Shown here: positions 7,657-14,432 of the stretch, piece by piece
Numbering within the stretch: position 1 is the stretch's first letter
How the letters are laid out: each line of letters opens with the position of its first letter
Source: a virus
Direction: 5' to 3' (one strand)
IMG/VR virus record: IMGVR_UViG_3300008050_000158
Span: 1-32,977 of that record
DNA: 32,977 bases
Notes under the pieces: generated by a model
Databases searched by the model: none
Seen by the model: only the letters and a program-made list of their open reading frames with translations
Told to the model about the DNA's origin: nothing
Program-made: the position numbers and the translations under genes

Positions 7657-9269
7657 TATGCCACTATCCAACTTTTAGGTTTACGTTTCTGTTTATACCA
7701 CTTTCTTTCTTTTTTATCAAGCTGAAAATCTGGTGGAAAGGAATTTTGGCAGGCGTAGTAGAGGGCTTCTATTGTATCATCGTGCGCCATCTTTGCCCCG
7801 AATGTAACTATTTCGTTGCTTAAATCAAACATATTATCCCGTAAATGTATCAATCCCATAGAAAAGCGACCGTTTAAGCCAGAATAGATTCGATTTCGCT
7901 TCTGGTGACCCCCCGGTTTCTGCGGAATCACTGCAATATCGAACTTATCTAGTCGTTTTCGCTCTTCATTCAAAGATTGGAATACTGACCTATTCATCGC
8001 AACATCCTCTACTGTACTAGATGTACAATGATATTTTTGATGAAGCTCCATAATATAGTCAACAACGCCTTTCTTTTTAAAAGCACCATCATATTTACTT
8101 CCCAAAGTGGGAATAGCCCTATGTCTCTCATACTCTAAAACGTAAACATTCCTATTGTTATCAACTGCAATTACCATTATTACAGAGAAGTCAGATTGCT
8201 TAGTGTCTATATCTGTAGCTGGGTCGCAACCTATAAAACAATTAACGGGTACACGGTCTTTTCCTTCTAGTTTTAAGTAGCCAACTTTACTTTCATCGTC
8301 ATACTCGTGAAACCCGTTAAATGTCCTTACATCTCGTTGCCTCCAAATAGCGTCTTCTTCGCTTTGGACTTGCATAAAATATTCCTGGTAATACTTGGAT
8401 GGTTGACCAGAATCATAATAGAACTTTTTCTTCCCTTCCATAATTTTTGGCGTGAAGAAACTTGACCATAGAAAATTGCCATCATCGTCTATCGCTTTGT
8501 ATGTACAGACTTTCCATGCGAATTCTTTTCCGTCTTTTTCCGCTTTTGCACTATTGATGAGAAGATTGTTGATAAAACTATCATAATGAACTGGTGTACC
8601 GTTAACACGAATCCTGCCAGTTTCAGGCTCCAAAGCTGGGTATACCACCGCAGTAACAAGATTAGCGTTCTTATCTCTAGCTTCTCTTGTGATGGTATTT
8701 TCTTCATGTTCAAAATCATCAAGGATAATAAGGTCATATCGTTTGTGTAATTTTGCCCCACCTCTAATGCCTGTAACATTACTTTTACTAATAAGCTTAC
8801 ATCCGTTCTTTAATTCAATATCCTCTTCAGTCCACTTACGACCCTTCTGTTCACCAAAATAATATAATATTTTAGGATTATGTTCTAAATGATACTTAAT
8901 ATAATCCATATTCCCTACAGCTAATTTCTGTGTAGCGGAAACCCAACCATAAAAATACATATCATCTGGTGGGCAAAAAACAAAATCTTTTAAAATAGAT
9001 GCTTTTGTCAGGATTGTTTTGCCGTGACCTCTAGGCAGGATTATAGCAGATTGTTTAACGCTTAAATCGTCAATTATATCTGCTACTTCATAGTGGAAAG
9101 GAGGTGTTTCGCTCCTTAAATAATCGTCTGGTAAAAATAGCTTACCAAAAGCTATTATATCATTCTTCGCTAGGAGGAGTGCTTCCTCCGCTTGGTTCAG
9201 ATTGTTCTCCAGAATGTTCACTTGCGGCAGCGGTTTTGGCTGCTTCGTTTCTTTTTTCTTGTTGTTCAT
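7656..9269 (-). CDS. terL: Terminase large subunit (DNA-packaging ATPase and nuclease)
   Basis: This 537-residue packaging motor binds the portal, hydrolyses ATP to pump DNA into the prohead and cuts the concatemer. The N-terminal ATPase shows a Walker A PRGHGKT at 79-85, an adenine-binding FHYE region near 58-61, a Walker B with LIILDDFEHEE (180-190), and a coupling motif NGTP (223-226). The C-terminal RNase H-like nuclease has Asp349 in GCDPATD, Glu421 in VEDVAMN, and Asp497/498 in HDDTIEAL. Length is normal. The start lies inside the end of the preceding gene (110-nt overlap) and lacks a well-spaced ribosome site, so the exact start is uncertain, but the conserved region begins by residue 34. 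Confidence 0.95.
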   Translation of the reverse strand: MNNKKKETKQPKPLPQVNILENNLNQAEEALLLAKNDIIAFGKLFLPDDYLRSETPPFHYEVADIIDDLSVKQSAIILPRGHGKTILTKASILKDFVFCPPDDMYFYGWVSATQKLAVGNMDYIKYHLEHNPKILYYFGEQKGRKWTEEDIELKNGCKLISKSNVTGIRGGAKLHKRYDLIILDDFEHEENTITREARDKNANLVTAVVYPALEPETGRIRVNGTPVHYDSFINNLLINSAKAEKDGKEFAWKVCTYKAIDDDGNFLWSSFFTPKIMEGKKKFYYDSGQPSKYYQEYFMQVQSEEDAIWRQRDVRTFNGFHEYDDESKVGYLKLEGKDRVPVNCFIGCDPATDIDTKQSDFSVIMVIAVDNNRNVYVLEYERHRAIPTLGSKYDGAFKKKGVVDYIMELHQKYHCTSSTVEDVAMNRSVFQSLNEERKRLDKFDIAVIPQKPGGHQKRNRIYSGLNGRFSMGLIHLRDNMFDLSNEIVTFGAKMAHDDTIEALYYACQNSFPPDFQLDKKERKWYKQKRKPKSWIVA

Positions 9270-9531
9270 TTAAATGTGTTTGATATTCCTCTCCATCACC
9301 CTTCCAATTAATATACTCCCTAAGGGCATATTCAATTGAATAAATCTTTTGAAAACATGAATGTAGACCATCTTCAAGATTAACGATAGCATCTACCATT
9401 ACTTTTTTCGTTGGTTGTTTTGCTGGATTTTTCTTTTTTGCCATTGTCATATCGCTCCCTGCTTGTTGACTTTGTTCAAATACCTTGTTAAAATTTACAC
9501 CAAATTCAGTATTATTAGTTTCTTCATACAT
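9160..9531 (-). CDS. Small protein upstream of and overlapping TerL
   Basis: This 123-residue protein has a basic patch (AKKKNPAKQPTKK, about 31-43), a helical middle (VDAIVNLEDGLHSCFQKIYS) and an acidic Ser/Gly/Pro-rich disordered tail ending STPPSEE. A GGGAG ribosome site stands 7 nt before the ATG. The start lies just after the phosphoesterase stop. Its last 36 codons are read in another frame as the start of TerL. I do not recognise the family; its position between TerS-like and TerL genes suggests a packaging or regulatory accessory. Confidence 0.7.
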   Translation of the reverse strand: MYEETNNTEFGVNFNKVFEQSQQAGSDMTMAKKKNPAKQPTKKVMVDAIVNLEDGLHSCFQKIYSIEYALREYINWKGDGEEYQTHLNEQQEKRNEAAKTAAASEHSGEQSEPSGGSTPPSEE

Positions 9532-10419
9532 TTAATTCTCCCAACAGTGGATGCCTTCTTTTGAAAACTCCATAGTAACCCAACCTGTTCTTATCATGGG
9601 ATAAAATGAATATCGTGCATAATCTGCGTATCTAAGAAATGAACCACCTCTTATATACCATCTTCTTTTCATCTCTTCTGTATTATCATCTCCTATAATT
9701 AAACTATCCATAGGCTTAACATATAATTGATGATTATGACCTAAGAAGAATACATCTCCCTGACTATAAACAGCAGCCATCTTATCTAATTCTAAATCAC
9801 CATTCTTTCCACCAGACTTACCATGACCAGAAACAAGGTTATAAGAACTACCACCTACGTTAATCCTTGTATAGCCCGGCATCCTGTAATATGGAACACC
9901 CAATTCTTTTGCCAATACTTTACATACATCAAAATCTAGGATATTAAAAGAACGTATATAATCATGGTTGCCGCCCCTAATGAATAAGCACTTATCTTTT
10001 ATGGTTTCTACTAATCTTACAAACTCTAAATATTGTTCTTCTGGGGGGATATCCTGACCTCTTTGATTAATTTTATAATGAGGTGGAATTAACTCTAATA
10101 AATCACCATTGCCAAACCATCTAGCGTCATCGTCCTCTTCTATGACCTTAATCGCTTCTTCAAATTTCTTAAAATCATGCTCGACTGCTCCTACATGAAT
10201 ATCAGTAAGACCATGTATCCTTACCCTTTTTCCACCATCTATTTCTAATATATCCCCAGGCTCGACAGACTTTAATTCGTGTAAAACATTAACATTAATC
10301 TGTATAGAAAAATATCTATGACAATCTGCACATCTAAATTCCTGAGTCCTATTCCCAGATACCAGTATTTTTGTGCCATTTTTCTTTGTACGTAATGAAT
10401 TACACTTAGGGCATCTCAA
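9532..10419 (-). CDS. Calcineurin-like metallophosphoesterase with N-terminal zinc ribbon
   Basis: This 295-residue enzyme has two parts. An N-terminal zinc ribbon has Cys3/Cys6 (CPKC) and Cys30/Cys33 (CADC). A metallophosphoesterase core carries the di-metal motifs in order: LTDIHVGA (73-75 DxH), GNGD (103-106), GGNHD (149-153), SGHGKS (198-200) and LGHNHQ (227-230). Such enzymes cleave phosphodiesters or phosphomonoesters; the substrate here is unknown, and the ribbon suggests a nucleic acid target. I place the start at TTG 10419, six nt after a GGAGG ribosome site; a longer TTG start at 10443 is possible but has no such site. The gene sits between TerS-like and TerL genes, an unusual place for this family. 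Confidence 0.85.
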   Translation of the reverse strand: MRCPKCNSLRTKKNGTKILVSGNRTQEFRCADCHRYFSIQINVNVLHELKSVEPGDILEIDGGKRVRIHGLTDIHVGAVEHDFKKFEEAIKVIEEDDDARWFGNGDLLELIPPHYKINQRGQDIPPEEQYLEFVRLVETIKDKCLFIRGGNHDYIRSFNILDFDVCKVLAKELGVPYYRMPGYTRINVGGSSYNLVSGHGKSGGKNGDLELDKMAAVYSQGDVFFLGHNHQLYVKPMDSLIIGDDNTEEMKRRWYIRGGSFLRYADYARYSFYPMIRTGWVTMEFSKEGIHCWEN

Positions 10420-11194
10420 CAGGCACCTCCGTATTATCTGCAAGAGAAGGACGACTAGCCGCTTCTAACTGGTCTTGACTAAACCCTTGAAATAATCCCA
10501 CAACACCTGTTTCAATTTTCTTTGTTCCCCCCAACGTACCGATTGCTTTGCCTAATTCTTTTACTGCTTGTAATTGTATGTTATCATCACCAGAGTTTTC
10601 AGCTAAACACTTTAATGACCTTAGTATATATCTATGGTCTACTCCTAATTCTTTAGCTACTTCTAATGCGCTTGCTTCTATTTCTTGCATGATTCTCCTC
10701 TGCTTTAATAATATTGCTGCCTTCTTAGTCGCCTTCCCTTCGTCCTTTTCGTTAAAAGACCTCATATACGATTTAACAGCAGATGTTCCCGTGACTAAAT
10801 GAGTTGCGAATTCCTTTTCTTTATGTGTTGCTTTCTTTCTCTTATAAACACGGCTATTTGTATTCTTTATTTTAGTGGAGAATGTGTAGCGATTAGGATG
10901 CTTATCAAAATCAGTATCCATGATAGCCTTATCAGAAACAAGGAATGTACCGACAACAGTTCTACACCAGCCTTTATTAAGTGTATAATTCGGTCTATCA
11001 TTTGGATGTGTAATATTGTGAGAAACTTTTAATAATTGAATTACTCCTTTGTCATCTGCGACAACCCAGTCGCCTTCTTCGCCTTCTCTCCAATTCTTTT
11101 TAGGGACAGGTGCTTTGTTCCCAAAATGGGAATAATATTCATTTAGGTCAGAAAAAACGAGATGCTTTATCCCCTTAATCTTTTTATGCTTCAT
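10406..11194 (-). CDS. Terminase small subunit-like protein (predicted)
   Basis: This 262-residue protein has a unique N-terminal region (about 1-115, rich in aromatic and charged residues). A segment resembling the DNA-binding helices of TerS proteins follows: KEKEFATHLVTGTSAVKSYM, then KKAAILLKQRRIMQEIE (about 125-175), the layout in which a helix-turn-helix precedes a clash-free short helix. A second helical region, LGVDHRYILRSLKCLAE, follows. The C-terminus is acidic and Pro-rich. TerS recognises packaging-start DNA and loads TerL. The location upstream of TerL supports this, although two genes intervene. The start is ATGA-coupled to the previous gene. An unusually long TerS or another DNA-binding protein remain alternatives. 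Confidence 0.6.
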   Translation of the reverse strand: MKHKKIKGIKHLVFSDLNEYYSHFGNKAPVPKKNWREGEEGDWVVADDKGVIQLLKVSHNITHPNDRPNYTLNKGWCRTVVGTFLVSDKAIMDTDFDKHPNRYTFSTKIKNTNSRVYKRKKATHKEKEFATHLVTGTSAVKSYMRSFNEKDEGKATKKAAILLKQRRIMQEIEASALEVAKELGVDHRYILRSLKCLAENSGDDNIQLQAVKELGKAIGTLGGTKKIETGVVGLFQGFSQDQLEAASRPSLADNTEVPVEMP

Positions 11195-11406
11195 TCGGGT
11201 ATAGGTTTGGTTCCCGGGAAAACATCTGCTTGAGCGGCTAAACTGTCAATTAAGTCTGATATGGGTTTTGGAATATAATAAACAATACCATCAACTTCTA
11301 TAGCCACATCTCGTTCAGCTGCATTACTAAGAACCCTCTCCATTGTTTCAACGTCAGTATGACTTAGAGGTTCTATAATTGTATCTGTGTCATTTCTTTT
11401 TGGCAT
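11191..11406 (-). CDS. Small acidic protein, unknown
   Basis: This 71-residue acidic protein includes HTDVETMERVLSNAAERD (about 16-33) and a short VDGIVYYIPKPISDLIDSLA segment. It has no membrane segment, cysteine pair or known motif. It overlaps the preceding gene by 17 nt and its stop overlaps the TerS-like start (ATGA). This coupling and its conservation-like composition support it being real. No function can be assigned. Confidence 0.6.
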   Translation of the reverse strand: MPKRNDTDTIIEPLSHTDVETMERVLSNAAERDVAIEVDGIVYYIPKPISDLIDSLAAQADVFPGTKPIPE

Positions 11407-11584
11407 TTCCCTGTCTCTTGGATTTCGCTTTCATACGTTTCTCCACTTCAGCAGAAATTGCCCTTTCTAATTCACGCTCTGAGTCTCTTGCTTCAAGCTC
11501 CCTACGAACTTGTTCTTGACGAGCAACTCCCGTTAGGGCTGCTCCCCTATCTAAATCTTTTGTTGTCATTACACCTTTAGCCAT
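11390..11584 (-). CDS. Small charged helical protein, unknown
   Basis: This 64-residue protein is dominated by Arg, Glu and Lys (QEQVRRELEARDSERELE, about 24-41) and ends in a basic tail, KRQGNAKKK. It is predicted almost wholly helical, possibly a coiled coil. Its ATG lies within the last codons of the 30-residue membrane peptide gene (8-nt overlap) and its end overlaps the next gene by 17 nt. Function unknown. Confidence 0.6.
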   Translation of the reverse strand: MAKGVMTTKDLDRGAALTGVARQEQVRRELEARDSERELERAISAEVEKRMKAKSKRQGNAKKK

Positions 11585-11669
11585 TTTTATACCTTTTAAG
11601 TTGTCTCTCCCAGTTCCTCGAATTAATATACACTAAAATTACAACTGTTGCCAATGCTATTTCAACCAT
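11577..11669 (-). CDS. 30-residue single-pass membrane peptide
   Basis: A short gene starts at ATG 11669 with an AAGGAAAGG ribosome site just upstream and ends at TAA 11579-11577. The peptide opens with a hydrophobic helix, VEIALATVVILVYIN, and ends in a basic tail, ERQLKRYKNG, giving an N-out/C-in single-pass topology by the positive-inside rule. It overlaps both neighbours by 8 nt, the coupling style of the rest of this operon. A holin-like or lysis-accessory role is possible because the endolysin lacks a signal peptide, but the gene is remote from it, so this is speculation. Confidence 0.55.
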   Translation of the reverse strand: MVEIALATVVILVYINSRNWERQLKRYKNG

Positions 11670-11925
11670 ATCCTTTCCTTTTTAATTTAGTGGGATACGC
11701 TGCTATAAAAACAGTTAACCACCACCCATTACCATTCTCTTTAAATAACTGATTCCTATCTGCTATATACGTAGAGTCTTCTAACATCTCATCAAGATTC
11801 TCAGGATATGGGAATACTCTGTTTTGTTGTCTCCACGGCACATTAGTTTTTAATTCCTTTTTGGGATAGTATCCACCTCTGCCGTTACCTTGACCTCCCC
11901 AGGATTTTTTTGTCTCTGTTTTCAT
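11662..11925 (-). CDS. First gene of the leftward block, small basic protein
   Basis: This 87-residue protein starts MKTETKKSWGGQGNGRGG, a Gly/Arg-rich head, followed by an aromatic region (VPWRQQNRVFPYPENLDEML) and a WWLTVFIAAYP hydrophobic stretch near the C-terminus, too short for a confident membrane helix. It is the promoter-proximal gene of the leftward operon, starting at the divergent control region. The ribosome site is weak (AATGAG). The family is not recognised. Confidence 0.6.
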   Translation of the reverse strand: MKTETKKSWGGQGNGRGGYYPKKELKTNVPWRQQNRVFPYPENLDEMLEDSTYIADRNQLFKENGNGWWLTVFIAAYPTKLKRKGYG

Positions 11926-12242
11926 ATACTCATTATTTTAATATGTTATTAGTAAATCCCCCCCATGACCACCCTCGAAGGTAAGGGTTGTGTCAATCAA
12001 ATGCAACAAATATAATGCCCATGTTATATTGAAGAAAAATTAAGCCCAATGATATGCACCCATATTCATCACGGGTTTCCACAAATCGGATTATTCAAAT
12101 CCAATTTTTGGTTAGAATTGTGGCAGGTCAGGTTATCCTCTGAATCAGCGTGATGGCTATGTATCAAACATCCTTGTGGTGTACAGTAGCTTGACCCTCC
12201 CAATGTATTTGTTTCATCAACCCTTAACTAAAGGAATGCTTT
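11926..12242. promoter_or_regulatory. Divergent intergenic control region
   Basis: This 317-nt gap separates the leftward packaging/virion genes from the rightward early genes. I see no gene in it. It holds a rightward promoter (11988-12016), a small hairpin (GGATT 12088-12092 with AATCC 12098-12102, followed by AATTTTT), a C7 tract at 11958-11964, and a 220-nt untranslated leader before the first rightward gene. A TTGACA box on the minus strand (11996-11991) has no matching -10, so the leftward late promoter may not be of host sigma70 type. Confidence 0.6.
11988..12016 (+). promoter_or_regulatory. Sigma70-type early promoter, rightward
   Basis: TTGTGT at 11988-11993 and a perfect TATAAT at 12011-12016 are separated by exactly 17 nt. 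Transcription would start near 12023 and read into 12243 and the whole plus-strand block. The -35 box matches only the TTG half of the consensus, so an activator may help. This is the only promoter with a consensus -10 and ideal spacing that I found between the divergent blocks. Confidence 0.5.
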
Positions 12243-12572
12243 ATGAGCGCTATGGCAGACTATCGTATCCTCGAAGTCTTTATGTTAATTGACAACAAAC
12301 CAGTACCAGTAACATTACGTGTAGGTAATCCTATCTATGAACTTAGTGATGGTACAGAAGTACACGCGGTTTGTTTTCAGCGGGCTAACGGTACACTTGG
12401 CAAGACTACCCTTTGGACACCAGAGTACATTGAACAGTTAGAGACAGTCTCTTCTGATTATGTAGAAACGGTGAAACTTGCGGATAGCGATGTTAAAGGT
12501 GCAACTTCTGATTCTCTTCCTATTGAATCGGAACCACCCTCTGAACCAATTGCTGAGACTTCAACAGGTTAA
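12243..12572 (+). CDS. First rightward gene, small acidic protein
   Basis: This 109-residue protein has a beta-rich N-terminal half (YRILEVFMLIDNKPVPVTLR) and an acidic Ser/Pro-rich disordered C-terminal third (IESEPPSEPIAETSTG). AAGGA lies 7 nt before the ATG; a second in-frame ATG at 12252 is too far from it. As the first gene behind the early promoter, a host-takeover or regulatory role is plausible but unproven. The leader words TAACTAAAGGA and CTATGGCAGAC recur at the gene starting at 14085. Confidence 0.65.
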   Translation: MSAMADYRILEVFMLIDNKPVPVTLRVGNPIYELSDGTEVHAVCFQRANGTLGKTTLWTPEYIEQLETVSSDYVETVKLADSDVKGATSDSLPIESEPPSEPIAETSTG

Positions 12573-12589
12573 CATTACTTGTTATCGAT

Positions 12590-12645
12590 GGATTCAAGGC
12601 TTGAGACGACACTATCACATTTAAACGTCGTCTTGAGCCAAATCC
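12590..12645 (+). other. Long hairpin after the first early gene
   Basis: GGATT plus a 13-nt arm (12590-12610, with CAA unpaired) folds onto GTCGTCTTGAGCC plus AATCC (12627-12645) around a 16-nt loop. This gives 18 pairs, two of them G-U when read as plus-strand RNA and mismatched on the other strand. It starts 18 nt beyond the stop codon of the first early gene. The downstream tract is only mildly T-rich (TTTATTTGGTTT), so it is either an imperfect terminator, an mRNA 3'-end stabiliser, or a processing signal. Confidence 0.6.
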
Positions 12646-12748
12646 ACATTTATTTGGTTTAAAACTTGTGTGCTTCGCACCCTTATCTATTTAACTACAT
12701 TCATTCATTCTATAATAGTATAATTTTAATCATAACATGGGCTAACAC

Positions 12749-12901
12749 ATGAAACACAGATGGTTCTTTCCAATACTACGGCATTACGGCTTTAGACATT
12801 GGTATCATCACACAGATAATGGTCAAATATTTACATTATGGCTATTGTTTGCGTCAATTGGAGTTATTATAATGCTCCTTCTCAAGTTAATGATATTATG
12901 A
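12749..12901 (+). CDS. Candidate 50-residue single-pass membrane protein
   Basis: A 50-codon frame encodes a His/Arg/aromatic-rich head (MKHRWFFPILRHYGFRHWYH) followed by one membrane helix, FTLWLLFASIGVIIMLLL, and a short basic end. Two TATAAT boxes (12711-12716 and 12719-12724) lie just upstream, although no good -35 is seen. A proper ribosome site is missing, which lowers confidence. The helix quality and lack of nearby alternatives support it being translated. Function unknown. Confidence 0.4.
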   Translation: MKHRWFFPILRHYGFRHWYHHTDNGQIFTLWLLFASIGVIIMLLLKLMIL

Positions 12902-12931
12902 CTTGGCAGTAGTGCCTATAACAGGTTTTAC

Positions 12932-12965
12932 AAGCTTTTCCCTAACATAAATAAAAGCTTCTTTT
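12932..12965 (+). terminator. Possible terminator or first stem of the structured RNA
   Basis: AAGCTTTT (12932-12939) pairs perfectly with AAAAGCTT (12953-12960) across a 13-nt loop, and CTTTT follows. It is AT-rich and therefore a weak terminator; it may separate the small membrane gene from the folded RNA, or be that RNA's 5' stem. Confidence 0.4.
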
Positions 12966-12989
12966 AGTATTGTATTCTATACCATGTCA

Positions 12990-13765
12990 ACTAGGTAGCA
13001 TCCATTCTTTTCAAGATTGATTGTAAGCCTACCTATTTTATTACAGGCAAGACACAGCAAAGCCAGTTAGCTACTAGGTTCAGTGATGGTATCTTAAATG
13101 ATATCTTAGACGTAAGAGACTATGTTGAAACAACTACGGTTATCCATAGTTCGAGTGTCTTGTCTTTAGTTTGGGGATTATCAAATACTTGTTAGTAAAC
13201 AGATGTCGAATCGAGTAAAGTATGAAGTAGCGCACTTCTTAATGACTAAAATAGTCAGCGTAATCCACTATTTTTTCTTCCAGAGTATAATAAATACTCA
13301 ACAATATTTGATGCAGTGTATAGTCTTTGCTTCTAGAGTAAAGGATATATGCGTTGTAATTCACTAGGATAATATCTACTCTCAACCGAGGCGGGTACTA
13401 GTGGTAGGGAACTGGTGAGCCAAAAGCACCAGATAGACTAAAAAGGGGCTAATGTTCTGTCTATGGTGTAATGCCTGACCTATAAGTGTGAAACTCTAAA
13501 AGACGAAGTCTTGGTGAGATGGTATACAGATACGGGGAGTGTAGTCCTCAATCGTATCAATGGTTTAAATCCTGAGAGCTTAAGCTGATGTGAATCGGCA
13601 TAGTTTTGAATGATGATAGGTCTAACCCACCCAAGTCATAGGATGTAGAGTAATCTTAGCGACCTGTATAAACATGACCTGAAAGGGCATAAAACCAAAC
13701 TACTTCACATTGGAAGGTAAGAGTTAAGACTTAAGTCTAACTACTCAGCGACAAGCTTCCTTACA
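12990..13765 (+). ncRNA. Large multi-domain structured RNA (GOLLD-like candidate)
   Basis: About 0.8 kb with stops in all frames and no plausible gene folds into many nested helices. Helix pairs: 12992-12998/13029-13035; 13046-13055/13155-13164 (10 bp, enclosing 13088-13093/13100-13105, 13119-13123/13146-13150 and 13124-13127/13131-13134); 13175-13180/13261-13266 (enclosing 13224-13228/13234-13238 and 13243-13248/13252-13257); 13283-13288/13294-13299; 13335-13340/13377-13382 with 13344-13348/13372-13376; 13412-13417/13427-13432; 13433-13438/13459-13464; 13500-13504/13508-13512; 13529-13534/13553-13558 with an inner stem; 13584-13589/13594-13599 capped by a GNRA loop (GTGA); 13618-13622/13661-13665; 13712-13716/13756-13760. 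Several contain G-U pairs only on the plus strand, fixing orientation. The 5' boundary may extend to 12905. Size, ornate fold and phage location recall GOLLD RNA; I cannot confirm family membership by eye. Confidence 0.75.
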
Positions 13766-13868
13766 GCATCGAAATCTTTCTTTAATCACTAATAAGGAGT
13801 ATGTCTTCATACATTTTATTAAAAGACACCTTGCGTGTCGCAAACTCGAATACTTACTTCGAGAAATA

Positions 13869-14045
13869 GTGTTCTGCAACCAATGTTGCACGGGTGGTAT
13901 TAACCTACCTTTACAGGAATTATGTCGCAAAACTCTTGATAATATCAAGAAAGATGTAGACCATATGGACTGGCGGAGTCAACTTGATGACGATGGTTGG
14001 GATAACTACTTTGATGAAGGACACGAACAACGGGATGAATGGTAG
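13869..14045 (+). CDS. Candidate small Cys-containing acidic protein, start uncertain
   Basis: A frame open from 13728 to the TAG at 14043-14045 reads like protein in its second half: FCNQCCTGG, LQELCRKTLDNIKKDVDHMD, then an acidic tail ending DEGHEQRDEW. No ATG occurs before 13965. GTG 13869 with a weak GAG ribosome site is the best start and gives 58 residues; a strong AAGGAG at 13794-13799 lies before an ATG (13801) in another frame that stops after 22 codons. The 5' part may be a decayed or frameshifted gene. The Cys cluster could bind zinc. Confidence 0.4.
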   Translation: MFCNQCCTGGINLPLQELCRKTLDNIKKDVDHMDWRSQLDDDGWDNYFDEGHEQRDEW

Positions 14046-14084
14046 GTACATTCTATCTTCATCCCATAACTAAAGGAGTACACT

Positions 14085-14432
14085 ATGGCAGACATAATGT
14101 ATTGGTTAGTAGTAATAGCAGTAGCCATCATTCATATGATGTTTGGTGCATTTGTATATCATCTTATGTTTATTGAGAAGATAGCTTGGTTTTGGGATGA
14201 TAAAGACGATGATGTTGACCACTCAATAGATGCACAACACTTGACAGATATTATAATGCACATTGACCAACACACAGAGATAGATGAAGAGTTCTTTAAG
14301 GCTTTCACTATTGAAGTATTCGAAGATTTTGGATGGGATTACTTTGGTATGAAAGATTTAGAACACCAAGTTAACAATATGGACGTTGACAACAGAGATA
14401 TAGTTGAACCCAAGTGGAATCTACCGATATGA
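14085..14432 (+). CDS. Membrane-anchored acidic protein
   Basis: This 115-residue protein has one N-terminal membrane helix (about 6-30, WLVVIAVAIIHMMFGAFVYH) and a very acidic, His-containing cytoplasmic or periplasmic domain (DDKDDDVDHSID onward). AAAGGAG stands 9 nt before the ATG. It overlaps the next peptide gene by 4 nt (ATGA). The family is not recognised. It heads a run of three consecutive membrane proteins, which suggests envelope-directed functions such as superinfection exclusion or holin-type control, inferred from topology only. Confidence 0.7.
   Translation: MADIMYWLVVIAVAIIHMMFGAFVYHLMFIEKIAWFWDDKDDDVDHSIDAQHLTDIIMHIDQHTEIDEEFFKAFTIEVFEDFGWDYFGMKDLEHQVNNMDVDNRDIVEPKWNLPI

Noticed and set aside
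11991-11996. Leftward sigma70 promoter from a perfect TTGACA on the minus strand
   Set aside because: At 16-18 nt spacing the sequence is GC-rich with no -10-like hexamer.
13046-13164. Possible tRNA, because GTTCGAGT near 13149 looks like a T-loop and a 10-bp end helix closes the domain
   Set aside because: The T-stem does not pair (CATAG against GTCTT), there is no anticodon arm at the right distance, and the domain is 119 nt long.
12990-13765. Group I intron or homing element
   Set aside because: No homing endonuclease frame, no flanking split gene, and no recognisable P7/guanosine-site arrangement.
13745-13948. Minus-strand 67-codon frame overlapping the 3' end of the folded RNA
   Set aside because: No ribosome site, Arg/Cys-rich random-looking translation, and opposite in direction to every gene in the block.
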